A DNA stretch of 64,000 nt from Butyrivibrio sp. (lineage in GTDB: Bacteria; Bacillota; Clostridia; Lachnospirales; Lachnospiraceae): positions 1-64,000 of the forward strand of contig NZ_SVFW01000011.1 in the NCBI RefSeq assembly GCF_015056685.1, read 5' to 3'. The notes under the pieces were generated by a model. The model saw nothing but the letters and a program-made list of their open reading frames with translations, had not been told where the DNA came from and did not search any database. The position numbers and the translations under genes were made by a program. Of the stretch, positions 8,705 to 17,986 are shown piece after piece. Within the stretch, counting starts at the first letter, position 1; every line of letters starts with the position of its first letter.

Positions 8705-9814
8705 TTATTCATGCAAAAGACAAACATTTTTGCCCTGCTGTCTAAGGTCTGTTGCTTTTTTTAGAGCATCATCAAAATTATCTTCGTTATAAGTAACGGA
8801 TATGGCAGATGCTTCATGTTCGAATTCTATGCCCTGTCTTTTACAAGCAGAAATAAGGTCATCAAGTATGATCACAAATCCTATGGCAGGCGCATCTTTT
8901 CCGTATTTTCCAAGAAGATTGTCGTATCGTCCGCCCTTTGCTATAGCATCAGGAGCGCCGTAGGTGTAGGCACTAAATATCACGCCTGTGTAGTAATTAA
9001 ACTTACTAAGGACACTAAGGTCAAAAGAAATATATTTCTGAACACCATAGCTTGTAAGCACTTTATAGAGCTTTTTTAGCCTCTTAACAGCGTTTAGTGA
9101 CATTTCGTTATTGGCGATGTTTTCTGCCCTTTCAAGAGCATCATCAGAGCCTATAAATTCAGAAACCTTAAGGATCTGGTCAATGTACTTTGAATCTATG
9201 TTTCGCTCGTTCATAAGACTTTCTGCTGCAAAATAGTTTTTAGAAGTGATCTGCTCTCTTATTGCCGCTTCTGTTTCCTTATCGATACCGGCTTCAATGC
9301 AAAGGCCCTTATAAAATCCGGCATCACCGACACTTATCTGAAAATCGCTAAGCCCTGCGCTCTTAAGACAACTTACCAAAAGAGCTATCATTTCAGCGTC
9401 AGCCATTACAGAATCATCATTCATAAGCTCTACACCGATGTTGTAATTCTCTTTTAGTTTTCCCTGCAGATTAGAGGTGTTTAAGAAGGTTTTTCCCTCA
9501 TAACAAACTCTTACAGGAGTACCGTTTTCAAGCAGAACTTTTGAAGCGCATCTTGCAATGGATGGTGTGAAGTCAGGACGAAGAACAAGAGTATTTCCTT
9601 CTTTGTCGAAAAACTTATAGAGCTCTTTTGCATCAGTAGTATTGATTTCCTCTGCGAACACATCAAAATACTCAAATGTAGGTGTATCAATGTCCTGATA
9701 CCCAAAGCTCTTCATCTTGCCATGGATTTTCTCGGCAATTATTTTCTTGTCACTACATTCTTCACCATAGATATCCCTTACTCCATCAGGAGTATGTAAC
9801 AGAACTTTGCTCAT
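8705..9814 (-). CDS. hisZ: ATP phosphoribosyltransferase regulatory subunit HisZ
   Basis: A histidyl-tRNA synthetase-like protein (369 residues) that forms the allosteric partner of short HisG. It has the class II synthetase fold signs (HTPDGVRDIYGEEC, LVLRPDFTPSIAR, AKGGRYDNLLGKYG) but lacks a full anticodon-binding domain. I chose the ATG at 9814, which has AGAGG 5 bases upstream, over an in-frame GTG at 9829. It is the first gene of the his cluster. hisA, hisC, hisF and hisH are not in this window. Confidence 0.93.
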   Translation of the reverse strand: MSKVLLHTPDGVRDIYGEECSDKKIIAEKIHGKMKSFGYQDIDTPTFEYFDVFAEEINTTDAKELYKFFDKEGNTLVLRPDFTPSIARCASKVLLENGTPVRVCYEGKTFLNTSNLQGKLKENYNIGVELMNDDSVMADAEMIALLVSCLKSAGLSDFQISVGDAGFYKGLCIEAGIDKETEAAIREQITSKNYFAAESLMNERNIDSKYIDQILKVSEFIGSDDALERAENIANNEMSLNAVKRLKKLYKVLTSYGVQKYISFDLSVLSKFNYYTGVIFSAYTYGAPDAIAKGGRYDNLLGKYGKDAPAIGFVIILDDLISACKRQGIEFEHEASAISVTYNEDNFDDALKKATDLRQQGKNVCLLHE

Positions 9815-9876
9815 AATACCTCTTTTCACTTTCGCGTGGTACAGTGCTACTCTGATAGTATGCTAATATAGTAAAG

Positions 9877-9906
9877 AGTTTAACATCCAATATTAACTTA
9901 TGTCAA
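9877..9906 (-). promoter_or_regulatory. Probable promoter of the his cluster
   Basis: In the gap between recU and hisZ the minus strand has TTGACA (9906-9901), an 18-base spacer and TAAACT (9882-9877). The -35 is perfect; the -10 matches four of six positions. The leader to hisZ would be only about 55 bases, too short for a T-box, and no terminator hairpin is seen. Confidence 0.5.
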
Positions 9907-9910
9907 TTAT

Positions 9911-10450
9911 TTATTCCCTTCCCTCTAAATCTTTTTGGATAGTATCAAGAAAAGGGATCAAAATGCCGGATTCACCGGGTGAATGTATTGTATAGGAAAT
10001 ATCGAGCTCATCGTGGCGAAAGCTCTTTCTGCCGCCATTCTCAGCTCTTTCCCAAAATTCTTTTAATTTTCTATAGGGTAAATAATAGAACTCGTTTAGA
10101 CTTGTAAAATATATCAAAAAGAAAGCAACACCATCCTGCTTTTCAAAATCCTGCATAAATGCAACCTGATGAGGATGAATGTTCTCTAAGGCAAAAGTAG
10201 TTGTAGCGCATTCCTTTGCATCAAAACAAACAGGAATGCCCTGAACAACTCCTATATAATCGACTGTACTTTTCTGGTCAAAATATGCCAGTGTGATGTG
10301 CCTGGTCTGTTTATCAATGTTAATGGGTGTGATAGGTGTAGGAATTTTCTGAATAAGCGCAAGGCCAAGTTCCTGATACCTTTCATTGGACCTGTTTATA
10401 AGTTCCTCTAATGTGGAACCTCTAAGTCCCCTTGATTTCCAAGTTGGCAT
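9911..10450 (-). CDS. recU: Holliday junction resolvase RecU
   Basis: Structure-specific endonuclease of Firmicutes that resolves recombination junctions. The 179 residues contain WKSRGLRGSTLEELIN at the N-terminus, a KIPTPITPI segment, and the nuclease core with STVDYIG and CFDAKE (usually FEAKE; here Asp replaces the first Glu). HPHQVAFMQDF and the FFLIYF strand also match the family. The ATG at 10450 has a strong GGGGGAG site and begins 10 bases after the RluD-type gene; an upstream extension would run into that gene and is not supported. Confidence 0.9.
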   Translation of the reverse strand: MPTWKSRGLRGSTLEELINRSNERYQELGLALIQKIPTPITPINIDKQTRHITLAYFDQKSTVDYIGVVQGIPVCFDAKECATTTFALENIHPHQVAFMQDFEKQDGVAFFLIYFTSLNEFYYLPYRKLKEFWERAENGGRKSFRHDELDISYTIHSPGESGILIPFLDTIQKDLEGRE

Positions 10451-10460
10451 GTTTCTCCCC

Positions 10461-11426
10461 CTAGATACCCTCAAACACAGAAGGCAGTTTTGCAATAAAT
10501 TCTCTCCCCGAGAGATATTCAAGTTCTCCGGACATATTATCCGGGAAATGAATCCTATAGCTGTGTAGCAGCTGATAATTTATACCATTATATTTCTTGC
10601 CGCCATATTTAATATCTCCAATAAGCGGATGGCCAATGCTTGATAAATGAGCCCTTATCTGATGGGGCTTACCTGTTATGAGCTTAACTTCAAGCATGGT
10701 AAGATCAGATTTTTCATAGTATTCCAAAGGCTTATATTCAGTTTCGATATATGAATATCTGTCATCTTTAGGATCATTTTCTTTTATAAAGACTTTGTTT
10801 TTGGCTTCATCCTTATAAAGATAGCCCTTAAGTCTTATACTGTCTGTGATCCTTCCGGATACAAGCGTCCTGTAGAATTTATCAAGAGTCCTGTCTTTTA
10901 GCATTTGGTTCATTTCTCTTGCGCCGGATAAAGACTTAGCGCAGATAACAAGACCTGATGTATTCCTGTCAAGGCGGTTACATATGGATGGCTTATAGGT
11001 TAAAAGACTCTCCTGTGTAACTGAGCCTTTATTTAAAAGATAATAGATAAGCCAGTCATTGAGGCTTATATCATCTTTATCAGCTTTTTGGGACAAAAGA
11101 CCTGCAGGCTTATTTACAAATATTACATTGTCATCTTCATAAACTATTTCAACTGAAAGCTTCTCGTAGGATGAACTTTTTTTCTCATTTACGGGCGAGT
11201 TTTTCTTTCCTACAAACTTAGCAAATGTCTCATCTGAAAAGTAAATCTTTATAGAATCTCCGACTTTAAGCTTTTCTTTCCCGTCTGCTTTCTTGTCATT
11301 TAATGTAATATTCTTTTTTCGCAGCATCTTATAAATAAAACTGCCGGTTGCTTCAGACAGATAAGCCTTTAGAAAGCTATCAAGTCTTTTGCTTTCCTGA
11401 TTTTTATCAATAACTATTTCTTTCAT
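10461..11426 (-). CDS. RluA-family 23S rRNA pseudouridine synthase (RluC/RluD-like)
   Basis: Isomerises uridines in rRNA. The 321-residue protein has an N-terminal S4 RNA-binding domain (about 10-80) and a catalytic domain with NRLDRNTSGLVICAKS, in which the Asp of RLD is the catalytic residue, and a GKPHQIRAHLSSIGHPLIGD segment. The exact target uridine cannot be told from sequence. It precedes recU by 10 bases and follows the membrane protein gene by 33 bases. Its ribosome-binding site is weak. Confidence 0.92.
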   Translation of the reverse strand: MKEIVIDKNQESKRLDSFLKAYLSEATGSFIYKMLRKKNITLNDKKADGKEKLKVGDSIKIYFSDETFAKFVGKKNSPVNEKKSSSYEKLSVEIVYEDDNVIFVNKPAGLLSQKADKDDISLNDWLIYYLLNKGSVTQESLLTYKPSICNRLDRNTSGLVICAKSLSGAREMNQMLKDRTLDKFYRTLVSGRITDSIRLKGYLYKDEAKNKVFIKENDPKDDRYSYIETEYKPLEYYEKSDLTMLEVKLITGKPHQIRAHLSSIGHPLIGDIKYGGKKYNGINYQLLHSYRIHFPDNMSGELEYLSGREFIAKLPSVFEGI

Positions 11427-11459
11427 TCTTTTCTTATAGAACCTTTATATAAACAAAAA

Positions 11460-12062
11460 TCATAGAGATATGGACAAAAGAACTGCTGCAGGGGTCTGAA
11501 CAGTTCCAACTTCCCATGATTCTTCAATGGCAACGGGATCAATCTTCTTTTCTTCGCGAAGTTTATCAAGCTGAAGGAGCCTGTCACAGAATTTATCTGT
11601 ATCTGTAAATACTTTAATGCTGTAACTTGAATACCCGCTTCCTGCCATCATCTTCTTAATATGCTTCTCACAGTCTGATTCTTCCATGTCTTTATCAGCT
11701 GCCAGAGCACATATATTCTTATCAAGTACTGTAGAAGCTGCGATATAGAAGTTTTTGTCATAGGATGTGATTATATGATCATAATGGATCAAAAGACCAC
11801 CCTTATTATCTTCAATCTTCTTATAATCCTTAAGTGAGCAGCTTTTGGCTTTCAGGAACATGATCAGGTTTACACCGCTCCATCCTGTTGGAAGACAAAG
11901 AACTGCAGCAATAATACTAAATATACTCTTCTGACTGTGATATATAAATAATCCTGTAAAAAATACAATAAGAACAATTGCAAGGCATATAGCGGTTCTT
12001 ATGATTGCTACCTTTTTTCTGTATTCAATATAACCAAATTCACCTTTATCTACACGTTTCAT
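11460..12062 (-). CDS. Unrecognised two-helix membrane protein
   Basis: I do not recognise this 200-residue protein. It begins with a basic cytoplasmic segment (MKRVDKGEFGYIEYRKKV), followed by two hydrophobic helices at about 18-37 and 43-70, and then a soluble C-terminal domain of about 125 residues with no motif I know. It sits between two pseudouridine synthase genes in the same direction, with AGGTAATATT before its start. The neighbours do not define a role. Confidence 0.8.
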   Translation of the reverse strand: MKRVDKGEFGYIEYRKKVAIIRTAICLAIVLIVFFTGLFIYHSQKSIFSIIAAVLCLPTGWSGVNLIMFLKAKSCSLKDYKKIEDNKGGLLIHYDHIITSYDKNFYIAASTVLDKNICALAADKDMEESDCEKHIKKMMAGSGYSSYSIKVFTDTDKFCDRLLQLDKLREEKKIDPVAIEESWEVGTVQTPAAVLLSISL

Positions 12063-12075
12063 AATATTACCTGTG

Positions 12076-12807
12076 TTATTCTACTCCAAGTTCTTTTAAT
12101 TCATTTTCTGTAAGTGGTCTGTACTGACCTGGTAAAAGAGTTTCATCAAGAAAGAGCGGCCCAAATGTAACTCTTTTTAAGAAAACAACCTTATTTCCAA
12201 CAGCTTCCATCATTCTTTTTACCTGATGGAAACGTCCCTCATGGATAATAAGATGAACAACAGGATTGCCCTTGTCGTCATTTTCTTTCCTTATGACCCG
12301 TGCTTGCATGGTAAGATACGGATCGCCATTATCTTTTTTATCGCCTATATCTACGCCACTTTCAAGCTCACTTATATCCTCGTCGCTTAGCTCTTTTTCA
12401 AGATGAACTTCATAGGTTTTATCTACATGTTTTTTAGGAGAAAGAAGCCTGTGAATAAGACCGCCGTCGTCTGTCAAAAGAAGTAGTCCAACAGTATCAA
12501 TATCAAGACGGCCTGCAGGATTTAAGCCTTTTACATTTTCATCTTTAAGTAGATCAAGGACTGTTTTATTTCTCCCATCAGTTGTGGCTGATACTACTCC
12601 ATCAGGCTTATAAAGCATGTAATAATGGAATTTACTAAATGTAAGTTCGATACCATCAAAGGCAATTACATCAGCATTCTCATCAATATGAATGTCAGCC
12701 TTTTTAACGGGAGTTCCATTTACTGAACATCTTCCGTTTTTAACATATTCTTTTATTTGTTTGCGGGTACCAACATTGTGGTCGCCCAAAAATTTATCTA
12801 ATCTCAA
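12076..12807 (-). CDS. RsuA-family 16S rRNA pseudouridine synthase
   Basis: A 243-residue enzyme with an N-terminal S4 domain (MRLDKFLGDHNVGTRKQIKEYV) and the RsuA/RluB core: NPAGRLDIDTVGLLLLT carries the catalytic Asp and EGRFHQVKRMMEAVGN is the conserved C-terminal motif. E. coli RsuA modifies U516 of 16S rRNA; the target here is inferred. The start codon is TTG at 12807 with a purine-rich AGAGAGAAG upstream. It is 12 bases after the amidase gene. Confidence 0.92.
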   Translation of the reverse strand: MRLDKFLGDHNVGTRKQIKEYVKNGRCSVNGTPVKKADIHIDENADVIAFDGIELTFSKFHYYMLYKPDGVVSATTDGRNKTVLDLLKDENVKGLNPAGRLDIDTVGLLLLTDDGGLIHRLLSPKKHVDKTYEVHLEKELSDEDISELESGVDIGDKKDNGDPYLTMQARVIRKENDDKGNPVVHLIIHEGRFHQVKRMMEAVGNKVVFLKRVTFGPLFLDETLLPGQYRPLTENELKELGVE

Positions 12808-12819
12808 TTTCTTCTCTCT

Positions 12820-13881
12820 TTAATTGGTATACCCTGTAACCAAAACAGGTTCACTTTCCTTGTAAAGTTCATAATTATTATATGCTCTGCATACAATAGT
12901 AGGTGATACAACGCCCTTTGGAATATTCACATTAAAGGACTGTGTCTCCTTTGTTCTGTCCCACATCTGCAATATTGAGAAGGTTTTGCCACCATCATAA
13001 CTATAGGAATAATAAATTACCGGTGACTGGCTGTCCTTTGTACTCATCTCTATAAGAGCGTTTCTGCTGTTACTGTCAAAAGAAACACAGGAAACCTTGC
13101 AGTAATCCGGCTCTGTGAAATCCTGACTTAAACGAGTTTTAGGCATGCTGACAGTTTTGAAACTATAATTGGAATAGTCAGCTCCTGTAGTCTTGGAAGT
13201 AAGCTTAAAATACTTGGCTACTGCAGTTGCATCTGTTACTCCAAGTGTCTTTAGGAATCCGGAAGTATTAAGAAATGGCAGATCATAACCGTGATCAAGG
13301 TAGGCGTGCTCAATAATTACGCAAGGAATGTCTCTTGCTACGCTCTGCCTTATTATTCCATAATAGTCTTTGCCTGTTTTGCCAATTTTTGTCTTTACAC
13401 CTTTCTGGTAAAGTCCAAGATTTCCAAGCTCATCAGACATAATCTGCCCAAACTCAGTACCCTTTTTGTAAAAAGAGCCAAAAGCTGATGTCCATATCTC
13501 GGAACCATAAAAATTATGTTCCAAAGAAGCATTGAAATGGATGCTGTACATAAAATCTGCTTTTAAACTCTGGGCAGTAGCTGCACGATCCTCAAGTGAT
13601 ATAAAAGTATCAGTTGTTCTTGTCAGGTATACTGTTACATTATCATACTTTTCAAGCTCTTCCTTCATTGCAGTTGCTACCTGCATTGTCATCTCTTTTT
13701 CAGAAAATCCGTTATACTGCGCACCAAGATTTCTTTCTCCGGTTCCGCCATGGCCCGGATCGATCACTATAACAACATTCTTAGATGCTGAGGCAGCTTC
13801 TGCTTTTATAGGCATAGTTGCCCCTAAAAGCCCCAAAAGAATTACAATAGTTAAAACAAAAGAAATAATGCTTTTTTTCAT
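12820..13881 (-). CDS. Secreted N-acetylmuramoyl-L-alanine amidase (Amidase_3)
   Basis: Cell-wall hydrolase cutting the bond between muramic acid and the stem peptide. The 353-residue protein starts with a signal peptide (MKKSIISFVLTIVILLG, cleavage likely near AEAASA). The Amidase_3 domain (about 37-230) shows the zinc ligands in VIDPGHGG, an internal Glu in FSEKEM, YSIHFNAS and the catalytic VIIEHAYLDH. The C-terminal 110 residues look like a beta-rich domain of unknown role. The ATG at 13881 has a GGGGGGA site; a further 20 in-frame residues upstream lack one. Confidence 0.92.
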   Translation of the reverse strand: MKKSIISFVLTIVILLGLLGATMPIKAEAASASKNVVIVIDPGHGGTGERNLGAQYNGFSEKEMTMQVATAMKEELEKYDNVTVYLTRTTDTFISLEDRAATAQSLKADFMYSIHFNASLEHNFYGSEIWTSAFGSFYKKGTEFGQIMSDELGNLGLYQKGVKTKIGKTGKDYYGIIRQSVARDIPCVIIEHAYLDHGYDLPFLNTSGFLKTLGVTDATAVAKYFKLTSKTTGADYSNYSFKTVSMPKTRLSQDFTEPDYCKVSCVSFDSNSRNALIEMSTKDSQSPVIYYSYSYDGGKTFSILQMWDRTKETQSFNVNIPKGVVSPTIVCRAYNNYELYKESEPVLVTGYTN

Positions 13882-13929
13882 AAAATCCCCCCACATGTAT
13901 GATGCAATGCAAATTCCTATGATATAAAT

Positions 13930-13955
13930 AAGCTGTCGCAAAAAAGCGGCAGCTT
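13930..13955 (-). terminator. Hairpin after the coiled-coil gene, weak terminator
   Basis: An inverted repeat with arms AAGCTGTCGC and GCGGCAGCTT around six A/T bases lies between the coiled-coil gene and the amidase gene. On the minus strand it is followed by ATTTATATC rather than a clean U-run, so it may be a leaky terminator or a transcript-processing hairpin. Confidence 0.45.
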
Positions 13956-13966
13956 ATAATGTTCTA

Positions 13967-14671
13967 TCAGTTAAGCATATCAAGGTTGATCGCTTCAGAT
14001 GAAGCGGAATCACCAGCTTCACCGGCTACTGCATCCTGAGCTGTATATCCGGCATCTCCGGAAACCTCAGGCTGTTTAAGATCAGCTCTGTTTGATTTTA
14101 TAACTTCACTGTACTGTGTAAGAGCTGAAAGAATGCTATCATTGCTCTGTGAAACTGATTTAACGATCTCAAGACTATGCTGCTTAACAGCATCTATGAT
14201 CTCATCATTGTTTTTGCTTGTGGCATCGATCGACTGTGCGATGACATCCTCAACTCCTGCCAAAAGCTGGTCTGTATACTGAACTGCAGCACCCTTCATA
14301 TTATTGGCTTCGATCATTGCATTATCAAGGATCTCTTTTGCCTGCATTGCAGCCTGTGATACGACTTCATTGGCCTGAGCGTATGCCTGCTGCATGATCT
14401 CATGTTCATTTATAAGCTGATTAGTCTTGATTGTTGCCTGATTTACGATCTCTTCAGCCTTTTTCCTTGCATCATTTAAAATAGCTTCTTTGTTGCTGAT
14501 GATTTTCTGATACTTTTTGATTTCCTCTGGTGTTTTGCTTCTGAGTTCTCGAAGGAGCTCGTCAATTTCCTCTTTGTTAACAATTATCTTAGTCTGTGAT
14601 AAAGGCTGAGGTTTACAGTTGTCGATATATGTCTCTATCTCGTCAATCAACTGTTCAATTCTGCTAGTCAT
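13967..14671 (-). CDS. Coiled-coil protein of unknown role, ATP synthase subunit B/H-like or DivIVA-like
   Basis: A 234-residue, strongly charged helical protein. Residues 1-60 hold a short helical N-terminus (MTSRIEQLIDEIETYIDN). A long Ala/Glu/Gln-rich coiled coil (about 60-210) contains repeats of the type IVNQATIKTNQLI and VVSQAAMQAKEIL, which resemble stator-subunit or DivIVA helices. The C-terminus is small and acidic (GEAGDSASSEAINLDML). Conserved next to coaD in related bacteria as far as I recall; a cell-division or scaffold role is a guess. It has an AGGGGGA site and follows coaD by 18 bases. Confidence 0.8.
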   Translation of the reverse strand: MTSRIEQLIDEIETYIDNCKPQPLSQTKIIVNKEEIDELLRELRSKTPEEIKKYQKIISNKEAILNDARKKAEEIVNQATIKTNQLINEHEIMQQAYAQANEVVSQAAMQAKEILDNAMIEANNMKGAAVQYTDQLLAGVEDVIAQSIDATSKNNDEIIDAVKQHSLEIVKSVSQSNDSILSALTQYSEVIKSNRADLKQPEVSGDAGYTAQDAVAGEAGDSASSEAINLDMLN

Positions 14672-14689
14672 TTTTTAATTCCCCCTGAC

Positions 14690-15178
14690 TTATTTTCTGA
14701 ACCCATACTTTTTATATAATGTGTCAGCGACAAAATCCGGAACACATGGAGTAATATCGCCGTTATAGCTTGCAACTTCTTTTACAACCGAGCTGCTAAG
14801 GTAAGAATACTGAAGTGAAGTTGTTAAGAAAACAGTATCAACTTCATTGTGAGAGAGTTCCTTATTGGTCTGCGCGATCTGAAGCTCATACTCAAAATCG
14901 GTAATAGCTCTAAGGCCACGAATAACAATATGAATATTCTCTTTTTTACAATAGTCTATAAGAAGGCCACTAAAAGACTCAACATATACGTTATTTAGGC
15001 CACTTACTGACTCTCTTATCATTTTAACACGTTCATCAAGCGTAAACAATGGAGTTTTAGCGGAATTGCACATGACAGCCACTATAACTTTATCAAACAT
15101 CTGTGATGCACGCTTTATTATATCTAAATGTCCGTAAGTAACTGGATCGAAACTTCCGGGATATACTGCAACTTTCAC
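14690..15178 (-). CDS. coaD: Phosphopantetheine adenylyltransferase
   Basis: Makes dephospho-CoA from ATP and phosphopantetheine, the fourth step of coenzyme A synthesis. The 162-residue protein has the nucleotidyltransferase motif YPGSFDPVTYGHLDII, with TYGH as the TxGH ATP site, and a C-terminal LSSSVVKEVA segment. It starts with GTG at 15178, with AAAGGAG upstream lying in the end of rsmD. The rsmD-coaD order is a common conserved pair. Confidence 0.97.
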   Translation of the reverse strand: MKVAVYPGSFDPVTYGHLDIIKRASQMFDKVIVAVMCNSAKTPLFTLDERVKMIRESVSGLNNVYVESFSGLLIDYCKKENIHIVIRGLRAITDFEYELQIAQTNKELSHNEVDTVFLTTSLQYSYLSSSVVKEVASYNGDITPCVPDFVADTLYKKYGFRK

Positions 15179-15180
15179 AG

Positions 15181-15732
15181 TTACTCCTTTCTATAAAGAA
15201 ATACATGTTTATTTGTTTTGTATTCCTTTTCTCTTCTTACTTCAAAGCCATAATCATTTGCAAAAGAGAAATCCATATCGAGAGCACTTTCTACAATGAT
15301 CATGGTATTTGGAGTTACATAGTCCATATTGGATAACTGAGACAATGTTCTCTCATAAAGGTCCTCATGATAAGGAGGGTCGATAAAGATAATATCAACC
15401 TCTTTCTCATGAATATTCCTAAGGCCTAATACTACGTCCTGTTTAAGAACAGTTGAAACATCTTCAAAATGAGTTGTTCTCAAATTTTCCATGATGCATT
15501 TGTATGCAGAATTGGCATTCTCAATAAAATAAGCCTTTTTAGCTCCTCTTGAGAGGGCTTCAATTCCAATTCCACCGCTTCCGGAAAAAAGATCAACAAA
15601 TACAGCGCCAGGAACCTGATTCTGTATCATGTTGAAAAGTGTCTCTTTAATTCTGTCCTGTGTAGGCCTTGTGTCATTTCCTTCAGGAGTTATTAATCGT
15701 AATCTTCTAGCTGAACCTGCAATTACTCTCAT
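15181..15732 (-). CDS. rsmD: 16S rRNA (guanine966-N2)-methyltransferase
   Basis: SAM-dependent methyltransferase of 16S rRNA (183 residues). It starts MRVIAGSARRLRL, the RsmD opening, with TRPTQDRIKETLFN, the SAM-binding FVDLFSGSGGIGIEALSRGA and the catalytic FIDPPYHE. Its ATG overlaps the parC stop as ATGA, so the two are translationally coupled. Confidence 0.96.
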   Translation of the reverse strand: MRVIAGSARRLRLITPEGNDTRPTQDRIKETLFNMIQNQVPGAVFVDLFSGSGGIGIEALSRGAKKAYFIENANSAYKCIMENLRTTHFEDVSTVLKQDVVLGLRNIHEKEVDIIFIDPPYHEDLYERTLSQLSNMDYVTPNTMIIVESALDMDFSFANDYGFEVRREKEYKTNKHVFLYRKE

Positions 15733-17966
15733 AATCTCACCTTTGTTCCCTTAGTATCTCTGCTTGTAACTTTGAGATGTCCAAGCTGAAGCTCTTTATC
15801 GTTATGCTCGATCATCTTTTCTTCCATATCGTTGAGATAATATACATCCCTGATATAGTCATTCTTTCCAAGTCTCATTCCTCTGACACCAACAGCAGCC
15901 TTCTTTTTCTCCGGAATCGTTTCAACATAGAAACGCAGGAAATAGCCATCGTTAGATCTAAGGATTACAGTTTTCTGTGTGTGAATGACTTCAACATTTA
16001 CAACTTCGTCGCCATCCATAAGCTTTGTAGCAGCAACTGTTCTCTTTGATACATCAAATTCGCCGCCATCAACTATCTTCATCATAGCCTGTTTTGTAGT
16101 AAATACAAGTCTGTAGAGATTAAGCTCAGACTGGCTGGCAGCAAGGACGATAGTCTCCTTGGAAGTGTCAAAATTGCTGACATTATCAATAGGAATTCCC
16201 TTGTCTCTCATTTTACCCTGAGGAAGATCCATCGCCTTTACAGTATGCAGATTTCCTGCATTTGTGAAGAAGCAGACCTTACCAGTGTTTTTCATGATAA
16301 ATGAGAACTTGAATTCTGCCTGGATTGTCTCTTTATTTTTTTCGTATGTGTTGGCATCTATGGTCTTTGCATATCCGAATCTGTCCATGATAAATGCCAC
16401 ATCTGTTTCTTCTACAGGCTTTTCTTCGTATACAGCGGTTTCTCTGTTATCGATTATTGTCTTTCTTGGAGCCTGATACTCTTTTTTGATCTTATTAAGA
16501 TCATTTTGTATAACAAGTGACATAGACTCATGGCTTTCAAGGATATCTTCATACTTGAAAATGTTGGCCACTGTCTCTTCATGCTCTTTAATAAGTGCAT
16601 CAAGTTCAAGTCCAATAAGTTTATAAAGTCTCATTTCAAGGATTGCATCAGCCTGTGCTTCAGTAAACATAAGCTGAGAAGCCATTGCTTTAGACTCTCT
16701 TGATTTGAAATTAATTCCTTCAGTCTCTCCATTAACAAGGCAGTTCTTGGCCATGCTTCTATCTTTAGAGCCTCTTAAGATCTCAATAACAAGGTCAATT
16801 ACATTGCAGGCTTTGATGAGGCCTTCCTGAATTTCCTTCTTTTCCTGCTCTTTTTTAAGAAGAGTTGTATACTTTCTGGTTGCTACTTCAAACTGGAAGT
16901 CAGCACATGCTCTCATGATTTCCTTAAGAGACATGGTTTCAGGCCTGCCGTTATCAATAGCAAGCATATTTACGCCAAAAGTATCTTCAAGCTTAGTCTT
17001 TTTGTAGAGAAGATTTGTAAAGTTCTCTACATCTGTATCTTTTTTAAGCTCAATTACAATTCTGATACCCTCTTTTGAGGACTGGTTAGAGATATCAACA
17101 ATGTCATTTGTGATCTTCTTTTCAGCAAGTTCAGCTACATCAGCCATGAACTTACCGATACCGGCACCGATCATTGTGTAAGGAATCTCTGTAATAACAA
17201 GATTTATGTGGCCATTTTTGCCCTTTTCAGTCTCAACCTTACCTCTGATCTTGATCTTACCTGAACCGGTCTCATAGATGTTTCTAAGTTCATCCTTATT
17301 GATTACAACGCCACCGGTAGGAAAATCAGGTCCTTTTATATATTTCATGAGATCCTTTGTAGTTAAAGAATCATCCTGAATATAAGCTATTTCAGCATCT
17401 ATTACTTCTGCAAGGTTATGAGGAGGTGTGCTTGTTGCCATACCTACCGCAATACCTTCAGAACCATTTATAAGAAAATTCGGTATCTTTACAGGAAGAA
17501 CTGATGGCTCTCTTTCAGTTTCATCAAAGTTTGGTAAAAAATCTACTACATCCTTATCAAGATCCTGAAGAAAGTTTTCCTGAGTAACCTTTGAAAGTCT
17601 GGCCTCTGTGTAACGCATTGCAGCTGCGCCATCACCCTCGATGTTACCAAAGTTACCGTGACCATCTACAAGAGGGATCATCTTTTTGAAGTCCTGTGTC
17701 ATTACGACAAGACAGTCATAAATTGAGCTATCACCGTGAGGATGATATTTACCCATGGTATCGCCGACAATTCTGGCACTTTTTCTGTATGGTCTGTCAT
17801 ATCTTATACCCAGTTCATACATATCGTATAAAGTTCTTCTCTGAACAGGCTTAAGTCCATCCCTTATATCAGGAAGAGCTCTTGCGATTATGACACTCAT
17901 GGCATAATCTATGAAAGACTTCTGCATAACTTCAGAGTATTCAGTTCTAATAATTCTATCTTCCAC
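15729..17966 (-). CDS. parC: DNA topoisomerase IV subunit A (GyrA/ParC family)
   Basis: Breaks and rejoins DNA in a type II topoisomerase. The 745-residue protein has the N-terminal winged-helix domain (SYAMSVIIARALPDIRDGLKPVQRR) and the catalytic tyrosine in AMRYTEARLSK. The C-terminal beta-pinwheel is short, and I see no QRRGG-type GyrA box, which favours a decatenating ParC-like enzyme over gyrase. The partner gene lies 20 bases upstream. It starts with GTG at 17966 behind AGGGGAATAACA. ParC versus a gyrase paralogue is not settled by sequence alone. Confidence 0.88.
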   Translation of the reverse strand: MEDRIIRTEYSEVMQKSFIDYAMSVIIARALPDIRDGLKPVQRRTLYDMYELGIRYDRPYRKSARIVGDTMGKYHPHGDSSIYDCLVVMTQDFKKMIPLVDGHGNFGNIEGDGAAAMRYTEARLSKVTQENFLQDLDKDVVDFLPNFDETEREPSVLPVKIPNFLINGSEGIAVGMATSTPPHNLAEVIDAEIAYIQDDSLTTKDLMKYIKGPDFPTGGVVINKDELRNIYETGSGKIKIRGKVETEKGKNGHINLVITEIPYTMIGAGIGKFMADVAELAEKKITNDIVDISNQSSKEGIRIVIELKKDTDVENFTNLLYKKTKLEDTFGVNMLAIDNGRPETMSLKEIMRACADFQFEVATRKYTTLLKKEQEKKEIQEGLIKACNVIDLVIEILRGSKDRSMAKNCLVNGETEGINFKSRESKAMASQLMFTEAQADAILEMRLYKLIGLELDALIKEHEETVANIFKYEDILESHESMSLVIQNDLNKIKKEYQAPRKTIIDNRETAVYEEKPVEETDVAFIMDRFGYAKTIDANTYEKNKETIQAEFKFSFIMKNTGKVCFFTNAGNLHTVKAMDLPQGKMRDKGIPIDNVSNFDTSKETIVLAASQSELNLYRLVFTTKQAMMKIVDGGEFDVSKRTVAATKLMDGDEVVNVEVIHTQKTVILRSNDGYFLRFYVETIPEKKKAAVGVRGMRLGKNDYIRDVYYLNDMEEKMIEHNDKELQLGHLKVTSRDTKGTKVRL

Positions 17967-17986
17967 TGTTATTCCCCTAACAAACC

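Noticed and set aside
9830..9910. CGCGTGGTAC near hisZ, superficially like a T-box antiterminator sequence
   Set aside because: The motif does not match the T-box core on the coding strand, and the 81-base gap is too short for a T-box leader with its specifier stem.
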